Source: Pseudomonas lini (GTDB taxonomy: Bacteria > Pseudomonadota > Gammaproteobacteria > Pseudomonadales > Pseudomonadaceae). Taken from it: a DNA stretch of 64,000 nucleotides. The stretch covers positions 620,001 to 684,000 of the forward strand of contig NZ_JYLB01000001.1 of NCBI RefSeq assembly GCF_001042905.1, given 5' to 3'. This document shows, piece by piece, positions 8,400 to 17,312 of the stretch. Under the pieces are notes generated by a model that did no database searches, was not told where the DNA came from, and worked only from the letters and a program-made list of their open reading frames with translations. The stretch's first letter is position 1. Every line of letters begins with the position of its first letter. The position numbers and the translations under genes are program-made.

Positions 8400-8526
8400 T
8401 TGATCCCCTCAGGTCCATCGAAAACAGATGGGCAGCCCACTCGATCAACGAAGATCGATCGGCCGAGCAGGTCGTGGGCAACATCGGTGGATCAGGCGAA
8501 GGCGCCAGGTCGAACACCGCGAAGAA

Positions 8527-8571
8527 CAGGCAAAGACGCCTGAAACCGAGAGGTTTCAGGCGTTTTTTTTT
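8527..8571 (+). promoter_or_regulatory. NasT/ANTAR-type hexaloop hairpin overlapping a leader terminator
   Basis: CAGGC-AAAGAC-GCCTG (8527-8542) has a six-base loop with A at position 1 and G at position 4, the hallmark of ANTAR-protein targets. Its right arm is also the left arm of a strong terminator, CGCCTGAAACC-GAGA-GGTTTCAGGCG plus nine T (8537-8571), so the two structures are mutually exclusive. The usual first hexaloop stem (P1) was not identified with certainty. Confidence 0.7.
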
Positions 8572-8611
8572 GCTTTTTTTAACCGTGATTGGCTTTGGCT
8601 GGGTGCTTACT

Positions 8612-11173
8612 ATGAATTCCAATGTTGCCGCGTTGAACAAACTGCAAACACTGATCGTGATCGGCAATGGCATGGTCGGACATCATTGTGTCGAGCAGCT
8701 CATCGAGCGCGGCGCCCTTGACCACTATCGCCTGCATGTCTTCAGTGAAGAGCCGATGCGCGCCTACGACCGGGTGCATCTGTCCGAGTATTTCGGCGGT
8801 CGCGATGCTGAGTCGCTGGCCCTGGGCGAAGCCTCTCTGTACCAGACGCCGGGCGTCACCCTGCATCTGGGCGTGCCGGTGCTGGAAATCGACCGTGACC
8901 GTCGTCAGGTAATCACCGCACAAGGTTGCGTCTCGTACGACAAACTGGTTCTGGCCACCGGGTCTTATCCGTTTGTGCCACCTATTGAAGGTGCAGAAGG
9001 CGACTCGCGCCTGGTGTATCGCACCCTTGAAGACCTCGACGCGATTCGTGCCGCAGCGGCCAATGCCCGGCGTGGCGTGGTGGTCGGCGGTGGCTTGCTC
9101 GGTCTGGAAGCCGCCAACGCCCTGAAAAGCCTGGGCCTGGAAGCGCATGTGGTGGAATTCGCCCCGCGCTTGATGCCGGTGCAGCTGGACGAGCAGGGTG
9201 GCTTGGCGTTGAAAGCGCAAATCGAGCGGCTCGGCGTGGGTGTGCATCTGTCCCGTGGCACGCAGTCGATCAGTGCTGGCGAGCAGTACCGCTACCGGAT
9301 GAATTTTGCCAATGACGAATTCCTCGAAGCCGACCTGATCGTGTTCTCCGCCGGCATCCGCGCGCAAGACGCGCTGGCCCGCCAATGTGCGCTGGACATC
9401 GGTCCGCGTGGCGGCGTGGTGATTGACGATCAGTGCCTGACCAGCGATCCGAATATCTATGCCATCGGCGAGTGCGCCGCCTGGAATGGCAGCCTCTTCG
9501 GTCTGGTCGCCCCGGGTTATCAAATGGCCCGTGGCGTCGCGTCGCTGCTGTGCAACCAAGTGGCGGAGCCGTTCCAGGGCGCCGACATGTCGACCAAGCT
9601 TAAACTGCTCGGCGTCGACGTCGGCTCCATCGGCGATGCTCACGCCCAGACGCCGGGTGCGCGCAGCTATCAGTTCATCGATGAAGCGACGGCCAGCTAC
9701 CGCCGCCTGGTGGTGGATGCGGACAGCAAACGCGTGCTCGGCGCGGTACTGGTCGGCGACAACAGCTACTACGACACCTTGCTGCAATACATGCAGAACG
9801 GCATTGCCTTGCCGTCGGAACCTGCCAGCCTGATTCTGCCATCGTCCACCGGTGCGCCAACCCTGGGCCCGGGCGCGTTGCCTGAGGCAGCAACAGTGTG
9901 TTCGTGCCATAACGTCACCAAGGGCTCGATCTGCTCGGCCATCGACGGTGGCTGCACCGACTTGGGCCTGCTCAAGTCACAGACCAAGGCTTGCACCGGT
10001 TGCGGCGGTTGCGCGGGGCTGCTCAAGCAAGTGTTCGAGCATGAACTGATTGCCCGTGGCGTCAGTGTCGACAAGAGCCTGTGCGAACACTTCGCCTACA
10101 CCCGTCAGGAGCTTTATGCGCTGGTGCGGGTAGAAGGGGTGATCACCTTCGAAGAACTGTTGGCCAAGCACGGTCGCGGTCACACCGGTTGCGACGTGTG
10201 CAAACCGGCGGTGGGCTCGATCCTCGCTTCGTGCTGGAACCAGCCGATCATGGACGCCTCGCTGGTGCCGTTGCAGGACACCAACGACACCTTCATGGCC
10301 AACATGCAGAAAAACGGCACCTATTCGGTGGTGCCGCGCATCGCCGGCGGCGAGATCACGGCCGACAAGCTGATCGCGATTGGCGTGGTGGCGAAGAAAT
10401 ATGACCTCTACACCAAAATCACTGGCGGCCAGCGGATTGACCTGTTCGGCGCGCAGTTGCACCAGTTGCCGGACATCTGGTCCGAGCTGATTGAGGCCGG
10501 TTTCGAAACCGGGCACGCCTATGGCAAATCGACCCGCACGGTGAAGTCTTGCGTGGGCAGCACCTGGTGCCGTTATGGCGTGCAGGACAGCGTGAAAATG
10601 GCCCTGACCCTCGAGGATCGCTACAAAGGCCTGCGCTCGCCGCACAAGCTCAAATTCGCGGTCTCTGGCTGCACCCGTGAATGTGCCGAGGCGCAGAGCA
10701 AGGACGTGGGCGTGATCGCCACCGAAAACGGCTGGAACCTCTACGTGGCCGGTAACGGCGGCATGCGTCCGCGTCATGCTGAGCTGTTCGCCACGGACCT
10801 GGACGATGAAACCCTGATCCGTTACATCGACCGGTTCCTGATGTTCTACATCCGCACCGCCGACAAATTGCAGCGCACCTCGGTCTGGCGCGAAAGCCTG
10901 GAGGGCGGCCTGGATTACCTCAAGGACGTGGTCATCAACGACAGCCTGGGCCTCGGCGCGGAACTCGAATCGCAGATGCAATTGGTGGTCAACCGCTACG
11001 AGTGCGAATGGGCCAACGTCCTTAAAGACCCGGAAAAACTCAAGCGCTTCCGCACCTTCGTCAACGATCAACGCCCGGACCCGGACATCCACTTTGTTCA
11101 GGAACGCGGTCAGCGCCGGCCGATCATGGCCGCCGAACTCAACCTTATCCCTGTCACCGAGGAGAATGCCTGA
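8612..11173 (+). CDS. nirB: assimilatory nitrite reductase [NAD(P)H] large subunit
   Basis: The protein is 853 residues. It reduces nitrite to ammonium in the cytoplasm. The order is: FAD domain (IVIGNGMVGHHCVEQL), NAD domain (VVGGGLLGLEAANAL), a bfd-like [2Fe-2S] region (CSCHNV ... CTGCGGC, and CDVCKPAVG), then the sulfite/nitrite reductase ferredoxin-like domains. The last part holds the [4Fe-4S]-siroheme ligands CVGSTWC and SGCTREC. The ATG at 8612 is chosen because it directly precedes the FAD motif; upstream in-frame codons lie in the leader terminator. It overlaps nirD by one base (TGATG). Confidence 0.96.
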   Translation: MNSNVAALNKLQTLIVIGNGMVGHHCVEQLIERGALDHYRLHVFSEEPMRAYDRVHLSEYFGGRDAESLALGEASLYQTPGVTLHLGVPVLEIDRDRRQVITAQGCVSYDKLVLATGSYPFVPPIEGAEGDSRLVYRTLEDLDAIRAAAANARRGVVVGGGLLGLEAANALKSLGLEAHVVEFAPRLMPVQLDEQGGLALKAQIERLGVGVHLSRGTQSISAGEQYRYRMNFANDEFLEADLIVFSAGIRAQDALARQCALDIGPRGGVVIDDQCLTSDPNIYAIGECAAWNGSLFGLVAPGYQMARGVASLLCNQVAEPFQGADMSTKLKLLGVDVGSIGDAHAQTPGARSYQFIDEATASYRRLVVDADSKRVLGAVLVGDNSYYDTLLQYMQNGIALPSEPASLILPSSTGAPTLGPGALPEAATVCSCHNVTKGSICSAIDGGCTDLGLLKSQTKACTGCGGCAGLLKQVFEHELIARGVSVDKSLCEHFAYTRQELYALVRVEGVITFEELLAKHGRGHTGCDVCKPAVGSILASCWNQPIMDASLVPLQDTNDTFMANMQKNGTYSVVPRIAGGEITADKLIAIGVVAKKYDLYTKITGGQRIDLFGAQLHQLPDIWSELIEAGFETGHAYGKSTRTVKSCVGSTWCRYGVQDSVKMALTLEDRYKGLRSPHKLKFAVSGCTRECAEAQSKDVGVIATENGWNLYVAGNGGMRPRHAELFATDLDDETLIRYIDRFLMFYIRTADKLQRTSVWRESLEGGLDYLKDVVINDSLGLGAELESQMQLVVNRYECEWANVLKDPEKLKRFRTFVNDQRPDPDIHFVQERGQRRPIMAAELNLIPVTEENA

Positions 11174-11559
11174 TGAGCCAGTCCACTACCCAGCGTGTCG
11201 AAGCCCCTGCAACCGCGGCCAATGCTCAGGCCTGGCAAGCGGTGTGCCGCCAGCAGGATCTGGTCAGCAACTCCGGCGTCGTCGTCTGGCTCGACGGCGC
11301 GCAGGTGGCGCTGTTCTACCTGCCACAGGCCGTAGGTCGCACCCTCTACGCCATCGACAACCATGATCCGCAATCCGGCGCGAACGTTATCGGCCGTGGA
11401 CTGATCGGCAGCCTCAAGGGTGATCTGGTGGTGGCCTCGCCGATCTACAAACAGCATTTCCGTCTTGAAGACGGCAGTTGTCTGGAGTATCCGGAACAGC
11501 GCCTTCGGGTATGGCCGGTGCGCCTGAACGCCGGCGTCGTGGAAGTCGCGGCGGCTTGA
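11173..11559 (+). CDS. nirD: nitrite reductase small subunit
   Basis: A 128-residue Rieske-like subunit of the NirBD enzyme. Like other NirD proteins it keeps the fold (WLDGAQVALFYLP, YAIDNHDPQSGANVIGRGL, PIYKQHFRLEDGSCLE) but lacks the two Cys-His pairs for a Rieske cluster. It directly follows nirB with a one-base overlap, as in other bacteria, ensuring equal translation. Confidence 0.95.
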   Translation: MSQSTTQRVEAPATAANAQAWQAVCRQQDLVSNSGVVVWLDGAQVALFYLPQAVGRTLYAIDNHDPQSGANVIGRGLIGSLKGDLVVASPIYKQHFRLEDGSCLEYPEQRLRVWPVRLNAGVVEVAAA

Positions 11560-11590
11560 TTGCCGCCCTGAACCGTATCGGAGAACGTTG

Positions 11591-12031
11591 ATGAAGACAG
11601 CCGCACAGTTGCTCAAACTGAAAATCGTGCAAAACCAGCAGGTGCATAGCATCGCACCGGATGAGATGGTCCTCGACGCCCTGAAAATGATGGCCGAGAA
11701 GAACGTCGGCGCGTTGCCCGTCATCGAAGACGGGCAGGTGGTCGGCGTCATCAGCGAGCGCGACTATGCGCGCAAGGTGGTGCTACAGGGCCGTTCTTCG
11801 GTCGGTACGCCGGTGCGCGAGATCATGAGCGCGCCGGTGGTGACCGCCGACAGTCAGCAGAGCATCGAGCGCTGCATGGCGGTCATGACCGACAGTCATT
11901 TGCGCCATCTGCCCGTGCTGGAGAGCGGTGAGCTGATCGGACTGTTGTCGATCGGTGATCTGGTCAAGGAAGCCATCGTCGAGCAGGCCGATTTGATTCG
12001 GCAACTGGAGCACTACATTCGCGGGCACTGA
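11591..12031 (+). CDS. CBS-domain pair protein
   Basis: A 146-residue stand-alone Bateman module. The two CBS domains occupy residues about 10-65 (VLDALKMMAEKNVGALPVIE, VISERDYARKVVLQG) and 75-130 (RCMAVMTDSHLRHLPVLE, GLLSIGDLVKEAI). Such proteins bind adenine nucleotides and modulate partners; the partner here is unknown. It lies 31 bases after nirD and may be read through from the nitrite reductase promoter, but no functional link is established. The ATG at 11591 follows GGAGAACG. Confidence 0.88.
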   Translation: MKTAAQLLKLKIVQNQQVHSIAPDEMVLDALKMMAEKNVGALPVIEDGQVVGVISERDYARKVVLQGRSSVGTPVREIMSAPVVTADSQQSIERCMAVMTDSHLRHLPVLESGELIGLLSIGDLVKEAIVEQADLIRQLEHYIRGH

Positions 12032-12116
12032 GCACGCTGCGTCGCCGAATCACAAAATCAAAACGCGATAAGGGCATACCACAGGTCGTAAAAAACGGCT
12101 CAAACGGAAATAAGCC

Positions 12117-12143
12117 TAAGTAACCGGTTGGAACAGTCGATAA
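12117..12143 (+). promoter_or_regulatory. FliA (sigma-28) promoter for the chemoreceptor
   Basis: TAAG, a 15-base spacer and GTCGATAA match the FliA pattern TAAA/G-N15-GCCGATAA with one mismatch in the -10 box. It lies 57 bases before the chemoreceptor start. Confidence 0.6.
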
Positions 12144-12199
12144 CCCCAAGAGCAAAGCAAGTCAGCCGACCATGCAGATGCCGCCAGGGGAATCATCGA

Positions 12200-13813
12200 A
12201 TGTCCATAAAGTTGCGTTTGTTTTTGTTGATCGGCACCAGTTTGCTCACCGCCCTGATCGTGAGCCTGGTCAGCTATCTGGGAAATACCCGGATGGCTGA
12301 AGCGGTGAGTGACAACGAGGTCAGCATGACCGCGCTGCGCAACCACCTCGAAGCCGACATGATGCACGATGCGCTACGCGCGGATGTGTTTTCGGCAATG
12401 TTGGTCGGCTTGGGCAAAAGCGACAGCAGCAAAGCAGAAGTGCGCAGCTCCCTCGATGAGCATGCGGCGCATTTTCGGGAGATGCTCGGCGACAACCTCA
12501 AGCTGCCGGTCAACGCCACCCTCAAGGCAGCACTGGACAAGATCAAGCCCAGCCTTGATACGTACATCAGTGCCGCCGAACGCATTGTCGCGCTGGCGCT
12601 GGAAAATCCGGATACCGCACAGCAGCAACTCGGCACGTTCAATACCGCGTTCAGCCAACTGGAAGACCAGATGGGCGCTCTCAGCGAGCTGATCGAAACC
12701 AGCACCCAACAGACCAGCGCGGGCACTGCGCAAGCTATCAGCAGTGCCAACTTCACCCTCGGCACCGTCCTCATTGCCAGTTTGTTATTGCTGCTCGCCC
12801 AAGGGCGCTGGGTCATCCTGAGCATCATGGGGCCGTTGCAGATCGCCAGTCGCATTGCCGAGAGCATCGCCCATGGCAATTTGAGCGAACCTATTGTCGA
12901 GCCCACCCGCAAGGACGAAGCCAGCACCTTGATTCGCAGCCTGGCGACCATGCAACGCGACCTGCGCGGCATGATCGAGGTGGTTCGCAGCAACGCCCAT
13001 GGCGTGAGCGGCATGAGCCAGCAACTGAGCAGCGGCTGCCATCAGGTCGCGGGCAGCAGTCAGCAGCAAAGCGTCGCCGCCAGCACCATGGCCGCGGCCG
13101 CCAGTGAGATGACCGCGAGCATCGAAGAAATCACCCGGCATGCCGAGCGCGCACTGGATATGGCCAATCAGGCCGAGGAGCTGGCCAAGGACGGCGGTCG
13201 GGTGATCCATCAGGTGGTCAGCGACATGGACGGTATTGCACGTTCGGCGCAGCAATCGGCCCAGGTGATTCGCACTCTGGACAAAGAGTCCGAGGGGATT
13301 TTCAGCATCATTCAGGTGATCAAGGGCATCGCCGATCAAACCAACCTGCTGGCGCTCAACGCCGCCATCGAGGCGGCTCGCGCCGGTGAGCAGGGCCGTG
13401 GTTTTGCCGTGGTGGCCGATGAGGTGCGCAGCCTGGCGGGCCGCACCAGCGCCTCCACCCAGGAAATCGCCGCCATGGTCGCGCGCATCCAGCAAAGCAC
13501 CCGTGAGGCGGTCACCAGCATGGAGGCGGGCGTCGCGCAGGTCGACAAAGGCATGGCGGTGACCGCCGACGTCGAGCGTGCCATCCGCGAAATCCTCCAG
13601 GCCACGCTCAGCACCACTGAGCTGGTCAATGACATCAGCCGCACCATCGGTGAGCAGAGCCTGGCCAGCAACGAAATTGCGCACCAGGTGGAAATGATTG
13701 CTGGCATGTCCGAAGGCAACAGCAAGGTCATCAACCAGACCGCCTCGACCACCGATGAGCTGTCCACCCTGGCAGGCCAGCTCTCGCAATCGGTGGATCG
13801 GTTTCGTCTTTGA
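12200..13813 (+). CDS. methyl-accepting chemotaxis protein
   Basis: The protein is 537 residues with membrane helices at about 7-28 and 190-215. Between them is a periplasmic four-helix-bundle sensor, followed by a HAMP domain and the signalling domain. The highly conserved hairpin tip is present ([20 protein letters not shown], then [15 protein letters not shown]). The ATG at 12200 has AGGGG upstream and begins the first helix. A FliA-type promoter places it in the flagellar regulon. The ligand is unknown; no known ligand motif was recognised in the sensor domain. Confidence 0.93.
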   Translation: MSIKLRLFLLIGTSLLTALIVSLVSYLGNTRMAEAVSDNEVSMTALRNHLEADMMHDALRADVFSAMLVGLGKSDSSKAEVRSSLDEHAAHFREMLGDNLKLPVNATLKAALDKIKPSLDTYISAAERIVALALENPDTAQQQLGTFNTAFSQLEDQMGALSELIETSTQQTSAGTAQAISSANFTLGTVLIASLLLLLAQGRWVILSIMGPLQIASRIAESIAHGNLSEPIVEPTRKDEASTLIRSLATMQRDLRGMIEVVRSNAHGVSGMSQQLSSGCHQVAGSSQQQSVAASTMAAAASEMTASIEEITRHAERALDMANQAEELAKDGGRVIHQVVSDMDGIARSAQQSAQVIRTLDKESEGIFSIIQVIKGIADQTNLLALNAAIEAARAGEQGRGFAVVADEVRSLAGRTSASTQEIAAMVARIQQSTREAVTSMEAGVAQVDKGMAVTADVERAIREILQATLSTTELVNDISRTIGEQSLASNEIAHQVEMIAGMSEGNSKVINQTASTTDELSTLAGQLSQSVDRFRL

Positions 13814-13843
13814 GGCATTGGCTGGCCCTGTTCCTTGGGCCAG

Positions 13844-14617
13844 TCAGCTCATCCAGTTGCCGCCATCGACGTTATAAGTCTGTGCCACGATGTACTCGCT
13901 CTCGTTTGATGCCAGGAAGATCGCCATGCCGACAAGATCGTCTGCCGTGCCCATGCGTCCGAACGGGACTTCCTGACCCGCCAGTTTTTTCTTTTCCCCG
14001 AGCGGCCGGTTTTCATATTTGGCGAACAGCGCATCGACGCCATCCCAATGCTCGCCGTCCACCACGCCCGGCGCGATGGCGTTCACGTTGATCTTGTGGG
14101 GAATGAGATTGAGACCGGCCGATTGCGTGAGGCTGATTACCGCCGCTTTGGTCGCGCAATACACCGCGACAAGCGCTTCACCGCGTCGACCGGCCTGACT
14201 GGCCATATTGATGATTTTGCCGCCGTGGCCCTGGCGGATCATCTGTTTGGCCGCGGCCTGCAGCGTGAACAGGGTGCCGGACACGTTGATCGAGAACAGC
14301 CGCTCGTAGCTGTCGCGAGAAATCTCCGCAATCGGCGCGAGATCAAACAGTGCCGCGTTGTTGATCAGGATATCGAGCTTGCCCGTTTTCGCGACGACCG
14401 CGGCAATTGCACTGTCTATCGATTGCTGATCGGTCACGTCCATTTCGACCGCATAGGCATTCGGCCCCAGCTCGGCAGCGGTGGCTTGCGCGCGTTCCAG
14501 GTTGATGTCTGCGATCGCGACCGTAGCGCCTTCGCGGATATAGGCTTGCGCGAACGTTCTCCCGATACCTCTGGCAGAACCGGTGATAAGGGCGCTTTTT
14601 CCTTCCAGACGTTTCAT
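13844..14617 (-). CDS. short-chain dehydrogenase, L-iditol/sorbitol 2-dehydrogenase type
   Basis: The enzyme is 257 residues of the SDR family: cofactor motif TGSARGIG (about residues 12-19), ADINLERA selecting NAD, NNAA, catalytic Ser in NMASQAG, and YCATK (Tyr/Lys). The C-terminal VDGGNWMS is typical of sorbitol/galactitol dehydrogenases of the SmoS type. In relatives this gene is part of a polyol cluster with an ABC transporter, mannitol dehydrogenase and kinase. Here only a remnant of the binding-protein gene and the AraC activator remain nearby. The ATG at 14617 gives the normal SDR length. Confidence 0.85.
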   Translation of the reverse strand: MKRLEGKSALITGSARGIGRTFAQAYIREGATVAIADINLERAQATAAELGPNAYAVEMDVTDQQSIDSAIAAVVAKTGKLDILINNAALFDLAPIAEISRDSYERLFSINVSGTLFTLQAAAKQMIRQGHGGKIINMASQAGRRGEALVAVYCATKAAVISLTQSAGLNLIPHKINVNAIAPGVVDGEHWDGVDALFAKYENRPLGEKKKLAGQEVPFGRMGTADDLVGMAIFLASNESEYIVAQTYNVDGGNWMS

Positions 14618-14694
14618 TTTTTCCATCCATTCATTAGTGCTAGAGAGACGCCCTCGTTGAGGGCATTAAAATCGGTCGTTAGTCTGCGAAGAAC

Positions 14695-14788
14695 CCTGTG
14701 GGAGCGGGCTTGCCCGCGAAGGCGGCGTGTCAGACGACATCAATGTTGAATGTGCCGGCCTCTTCGCGGGCAAGCCCGCTCCCACAGG
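14695..14788. repeat. REP doublet, GTGGGAGCGGGCTTGCCCGC family
   Basis: Inverted REP arms lie between the dehydrogenase and the mtlE remnant, where the transporter genes mtlF, mtlG and mtlK would be expected in an intact cluster. Confidence 0.9.
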
Positions 14789-14806
14789 AATTGCATCAAG
14801 TCGTTG

Positions 14807-15031
14807 CTACTTGGGATAACCAGCGCGCTTCATCTCGCGTTCGGTAGTTTGCTGGGCCGAGGCCAGAGCCTGCTCAACCGGCATCTGCCCGGTGAGCGCC
14901 GCAGACAGCAGCTTGCCGACCGAAGTGCCGATGGCCTGGAACTCAGGAATGGTCGCCGTTTCGGCCGCCTGGCAGAGCAGGGCAGAGGACAGGCCGGCGG
15001 ACAGAAAAAACGCGCTTGGAATGATCTTCAT
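14807..15031 (-). pseudogene. mtlE: internally deleted polyol ABC transporter binding protein (mtlE remnant)
   Basis: A 74-codon frame with a good SD (CGGAGAAC) that joins a normal signal peptide (PSAFFLSAGLSSALLCQA) directly to what looks like the extreme C-terminus of MtlE/SmoE-type binding proteins (PEFQAIGTSVGKLLSAALTG, then TTEREMKRAGYPK). About 360 middle residues are missing without loss of frame. The product would be a secreted 50-residue peptide without a ligand-binding fold. The assignment relies on recall of the family's C-terminal sequence and on the neighbouring MtlR-like activator. Confidence 0.65.
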
Positions 15032-15355
15032 CGTGTTCTCCGCTCTGCGCCTTGGGCGGCAGAAGCTCTTATTGTTGTTGTAGTCCTCGGTGCGAGTCAT
15101 CGCCGCAACGGGATGACCACAGGATTACAGCAACCCAAGCGGTGAACAAATGAACGGCATACGCGGCACTGATACTTTTTTAACCACGCAGGACCATGGA
15201 AAAAAAGTATCAGTGCCCGCCATCCAGCGCGCTAGGCGTGCTACCTGTTTAGGGGGAATCTGATAACAGCGCCGTAGAGTTTCGAATCAGCTTCGACTCG
15301 TCCCGGACTTCGCGGTAGCTTTGATAAAACCAACGAAAATGGAATCGCCAGGGTG

Positions 15356-16261
15356 ATGAACCATCACGTAACCGCAGACAAGCCACCAGCGCTTGAAGTC
15401 ATTCTGAACGAGCCCCAGCACAGCTTTCGTTGGTATGAGCATGACTATCCCTTCGACCTTGCGCGCTGGAACCATCATCCGGAATTCGAGATCCACCTGA
15501 TCCGCGAAGGCAGCGGACGGCTGTTGGCCGGTGACTACATCGGCTTGTTCGAGGCCGGCCATGTCGCCCTGATCGGTCCCGGCCTGCCTCACGACTGGAT
15601 CAGCGACCTGGGCAAAGGGGAGGTGATTGCCGGCCGCGACGTCGTGTTGCAATTCGATGGTCAGATGCTGATGCAACTGCGCGACAAGGTTCCTGAACTC
15701 AGCGAGTTGCAAAGCCTGTTTCGCCAAGCGGCCCAAGGCATTCAGTTTCATGGCGTTACCCGCAAGAAAGCGGCCCGACTGCTGGAAGACATGGGCCAGT
15801 GCGAAGGATTGCAGCGATTGTGCCTGTTCCTGTCGTTGCTGCAGTTACTGGCATCGGCCCCCGAAAGTGAAAGACAGACGCTCGCCAGCCTGCAATATGC
15901 GCCGATGCTCGACGCATTGACGGCCCAGCGCATGAGCATTGTCTTCGACTACATCCTCAACGACCTCGCGGATGAGCTGCGGATGTCCGTCATCGCCCAG
16001 CGCCTGGACATGAATGAACCGGCCTTCTCCAAATTCTTCAAACGCGCCACTGGCCATACCTTCGTCGACCTGACGCGCAAACTGCGCGTCCAGCGCGCTT
16101 GCCGTTTGCTGGTGCAAAGCAGTTTCAGCGTTGCGGATATCTGCTTTGAAGTGGGATATGCCAACCTGTCGAATTTCAATCGACACTTTCGGCATGAAAT
16201 GCAGGAGACGCCCAGTCAGTATCGACAGCGGTTGCAACGGGTGGTGGCGGTCAGTCATTAA
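15356..16261 (+). CDS. mtlR: AraC-family activator of mannitol/sorbitol genes (MtlR-like)
   Basis: The regulator is 301 residues. The N-terminal half is a cupin-type sensing domain (RWYEHDYPFDLARWNHHPEF). The C-terminal half has the two AraC helix-turn-helix motifs (ELRMSVIAQRLDMNEPAFSK and SVADICFEVGYANLSNFNRH). The sequence resembles P. fluorescens MtlR, and it stands divergent to the mtlE remnant as expected for that regulator. With most of its target operon gone it may now be an orphan. The ATG at 15356 follows CAGGG; a GTG lies one codon earlier. Confidence 0.8.
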   Translation: MNHHVTADKPPALEVILNEPQHSFRWYEHDYPFDLARWNHHPEFEIHLIREGSGRLLAGDYIGLFEAGHVALIGPGLPHDWISDLGKGEVIAGRDVVLQFDGQMLMQLRDKVPELSELQSLFRQAAQGIQFHGVTRKKAARLLEDMGQCEGLQRLCLFLSLLQLLASAPESERQTLASLQYAPMLDALTAQRMSIVFDYILNDLADELRMSVIAQRLDMNEPAFSKFFKRATGHTFVDLTRKLRVQRACRLLVQSSFSVADICFEVGYANLSNFNRHFRHEMQETPSQYRQRLQRVVAVSH

Positions 16262-16270
16262 AGGGCACAA

Positions 16271-16350
16271 GATCAAAAGATCGCAGCCTTCGGCAGCTCC
16301 TACGGATGTACGCGACCCATGTAGGAGCTGCCGAAGGCTGCGATCTTTTA
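16271..16350. repeat. REP doublet, TAGGAGCTGCCGAAGGCTGCGA family
   Basis: GATCAAAAGATCGCAGCCTT ... and its complement ending GCGATCTTTT form inverted arms around TACGGATGTACGCGACCCAT, directly after mtlR. Confidence 0.9.
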
Positions 16351-16547
16351 AAGTTGACGGGACGGACCTTGAATTATTTTCCTCCAGTTCTTGACATGCC
16401 TTTCGAACCAGTCCAGAATTGCGTCCATTCCTGCTTAGGGAAGACGAAAACCCCTTAGATTTCAAAGGGTTGGAAGCTAGATTAGAATCTTGTTTCCAGA
16501 TACGAGTTTACACGTTTGGTGTCGTGCTACTGACATCAGATGTTTGA

Positions 16548-16621
16548 GGCCGAATAGCAAAATGGTTATGCAGTGGATTGCAAATCCACCTACGCCGGTT
16601 CGATTCCGACTTCGGCCTCCA
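16548..16621 (+). tRNA. tRNA-Cys (anticodon GCA)
   Basis: 74 bases with acceptor arms GGCCGAA/TTCGGCC and encoded CCA, anticodon stem GTGGA/TCCAC around loop TTGCAAA giving GCA, and T-arm GCCGGTTCGATTCCGAC. A strong terminator follows, so it is transcribed separately from tRNA-Leu. The tRNA-Gly that usually precedes it in pseudomonads is not present upstream. Confidence 0.95.
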
Positions 16622-16630
16622 CTTTAAACG

Positions 16631-16664
16631 AGCTCCGTAGATCCATGATCTACGGAGCTTTTTT
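16631..16664 (+). terminator. terminator of tRNA-Cys
   Basis: AGCTCCGTAGATC/GATCTACGGAGCT 13-bp stem with a CAT loop and a T6 run, 10 bases beyond the tRNA. Confidence 0.9.
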
Positions 16665-16815
16665 ATTTCGCAGTCCTGCAAGATTTAGTCTTGAAAAGGA
16701 TCTTTGCGAACTTGCTTCACCGGAGCGGGATGTATATATTTCCCCCTCTGTTGCACAAGCGTCAGAACTGCCAGATCGTTATTGGTCAGTCTTCAGACCG
16801 CTTTACCGCGCTACC

Positions 16816-16902
16816 GCCCGAATGGCGAAACTGGTAGACGCATGGGACTTAAAATCCCCCGCTCGTAAGGGCGTGCCGGTTCGATTCCGGCTTCGGGCAC
16901 CA
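16816..16902 (+). tRNA. tRNA-Leu (anticodon TAA)
   Basis: 87 bases with acceptor arms GCCCGAA/TTCGGGC and encoded CCA. The anticodon loop CTTAAAA gives TAA, the long variable arm (CCGCTCGTAAGGGCG) is typical of leucine tRNA, and the T-loop is GTTCGATTC. It is followed by phage-like fragments, a common consequence of integration into tRNA 3' ends. Confidence 0.95.
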
Positions 16903-16910
16903 TCTAAAAT

Positions 16911-16949
16911 CAAGGGTTTGCGGGCGAAAGCTAATGCAAACCCTTGTTT
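16911..16949 (+). terminator. terminator of tRNA-Leu
   Basis: CAAGGGTTTGC/GCAAACCCTTG 11-bp stem with a 14-base loop followed by TTTG, 8 bases after the tRNA. Confidence 0.75.
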
Positions 16950-16984
16950 GTTTCTGGTCCGCTATTGTGGAGTTGGTCCGCAAC

Positions 16985-17128
16985 TCACTTGGTTGGCGAA
17001 ACTTTTTTGCCCTTGCGGTTGCGTATGTACTGCTCTGTCACTCCAGCGGCCTCCCTGGCCATATCAAACCTCTTGCACAACATGGCCACCGTTACTCGCT
17101 GGCCGATTAAATAGGTCAAGTCCATTTT
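16985..17128 (-). CDS. small hypothetical protein in decayed element
   Basis: A 47-codon frame (starting DLTYLIGQRVTVAMLC and ending IRNRKGKKVSPTK) with a basic end. There is no good SD, so it may be a remnant of a longer phage gene. No family was recognised. Longer starts at 17146 and 17236 exist. Confidence 0.35.
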   Translation of the reverse strand, partial: KMDLTYLIGQRVTVAMLCKRFDMAREAAGVTEQYIRNRKGKKVSPTK

Positions 17129-17312
17129 CGTCACGCAGGCCAGCATCGGCGTCAGATGATTGCTGCTAGCGTCTGGCTGCCGCCGGCATGAGTGGTGGTC
17201 ATGTGCATCACGGAACGACTTGGCGGCCGGATGCACCCGCCAGTTCGCACCTGCATACTCTCCGCGCTTTCGGGATCAGCTACAGTTGATAGATCATTCA
17301 ACGGAGGTGCGT

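Noticed and set aside
8579..11092. Long open frames on the minus strand opposite nirB (443 and 371 codons)
   Set aside because: They are antisense shadows caused by high GC; nirB on the plus strand has all family motifs and normal length.
16348..16428. 26-codon minus-strand frame beginning DAILDWFERHVKNW
   Set aside because: It has a weak SD and ends at the edge of a REP; too short to support, possibly a remnant of an unknown gene.
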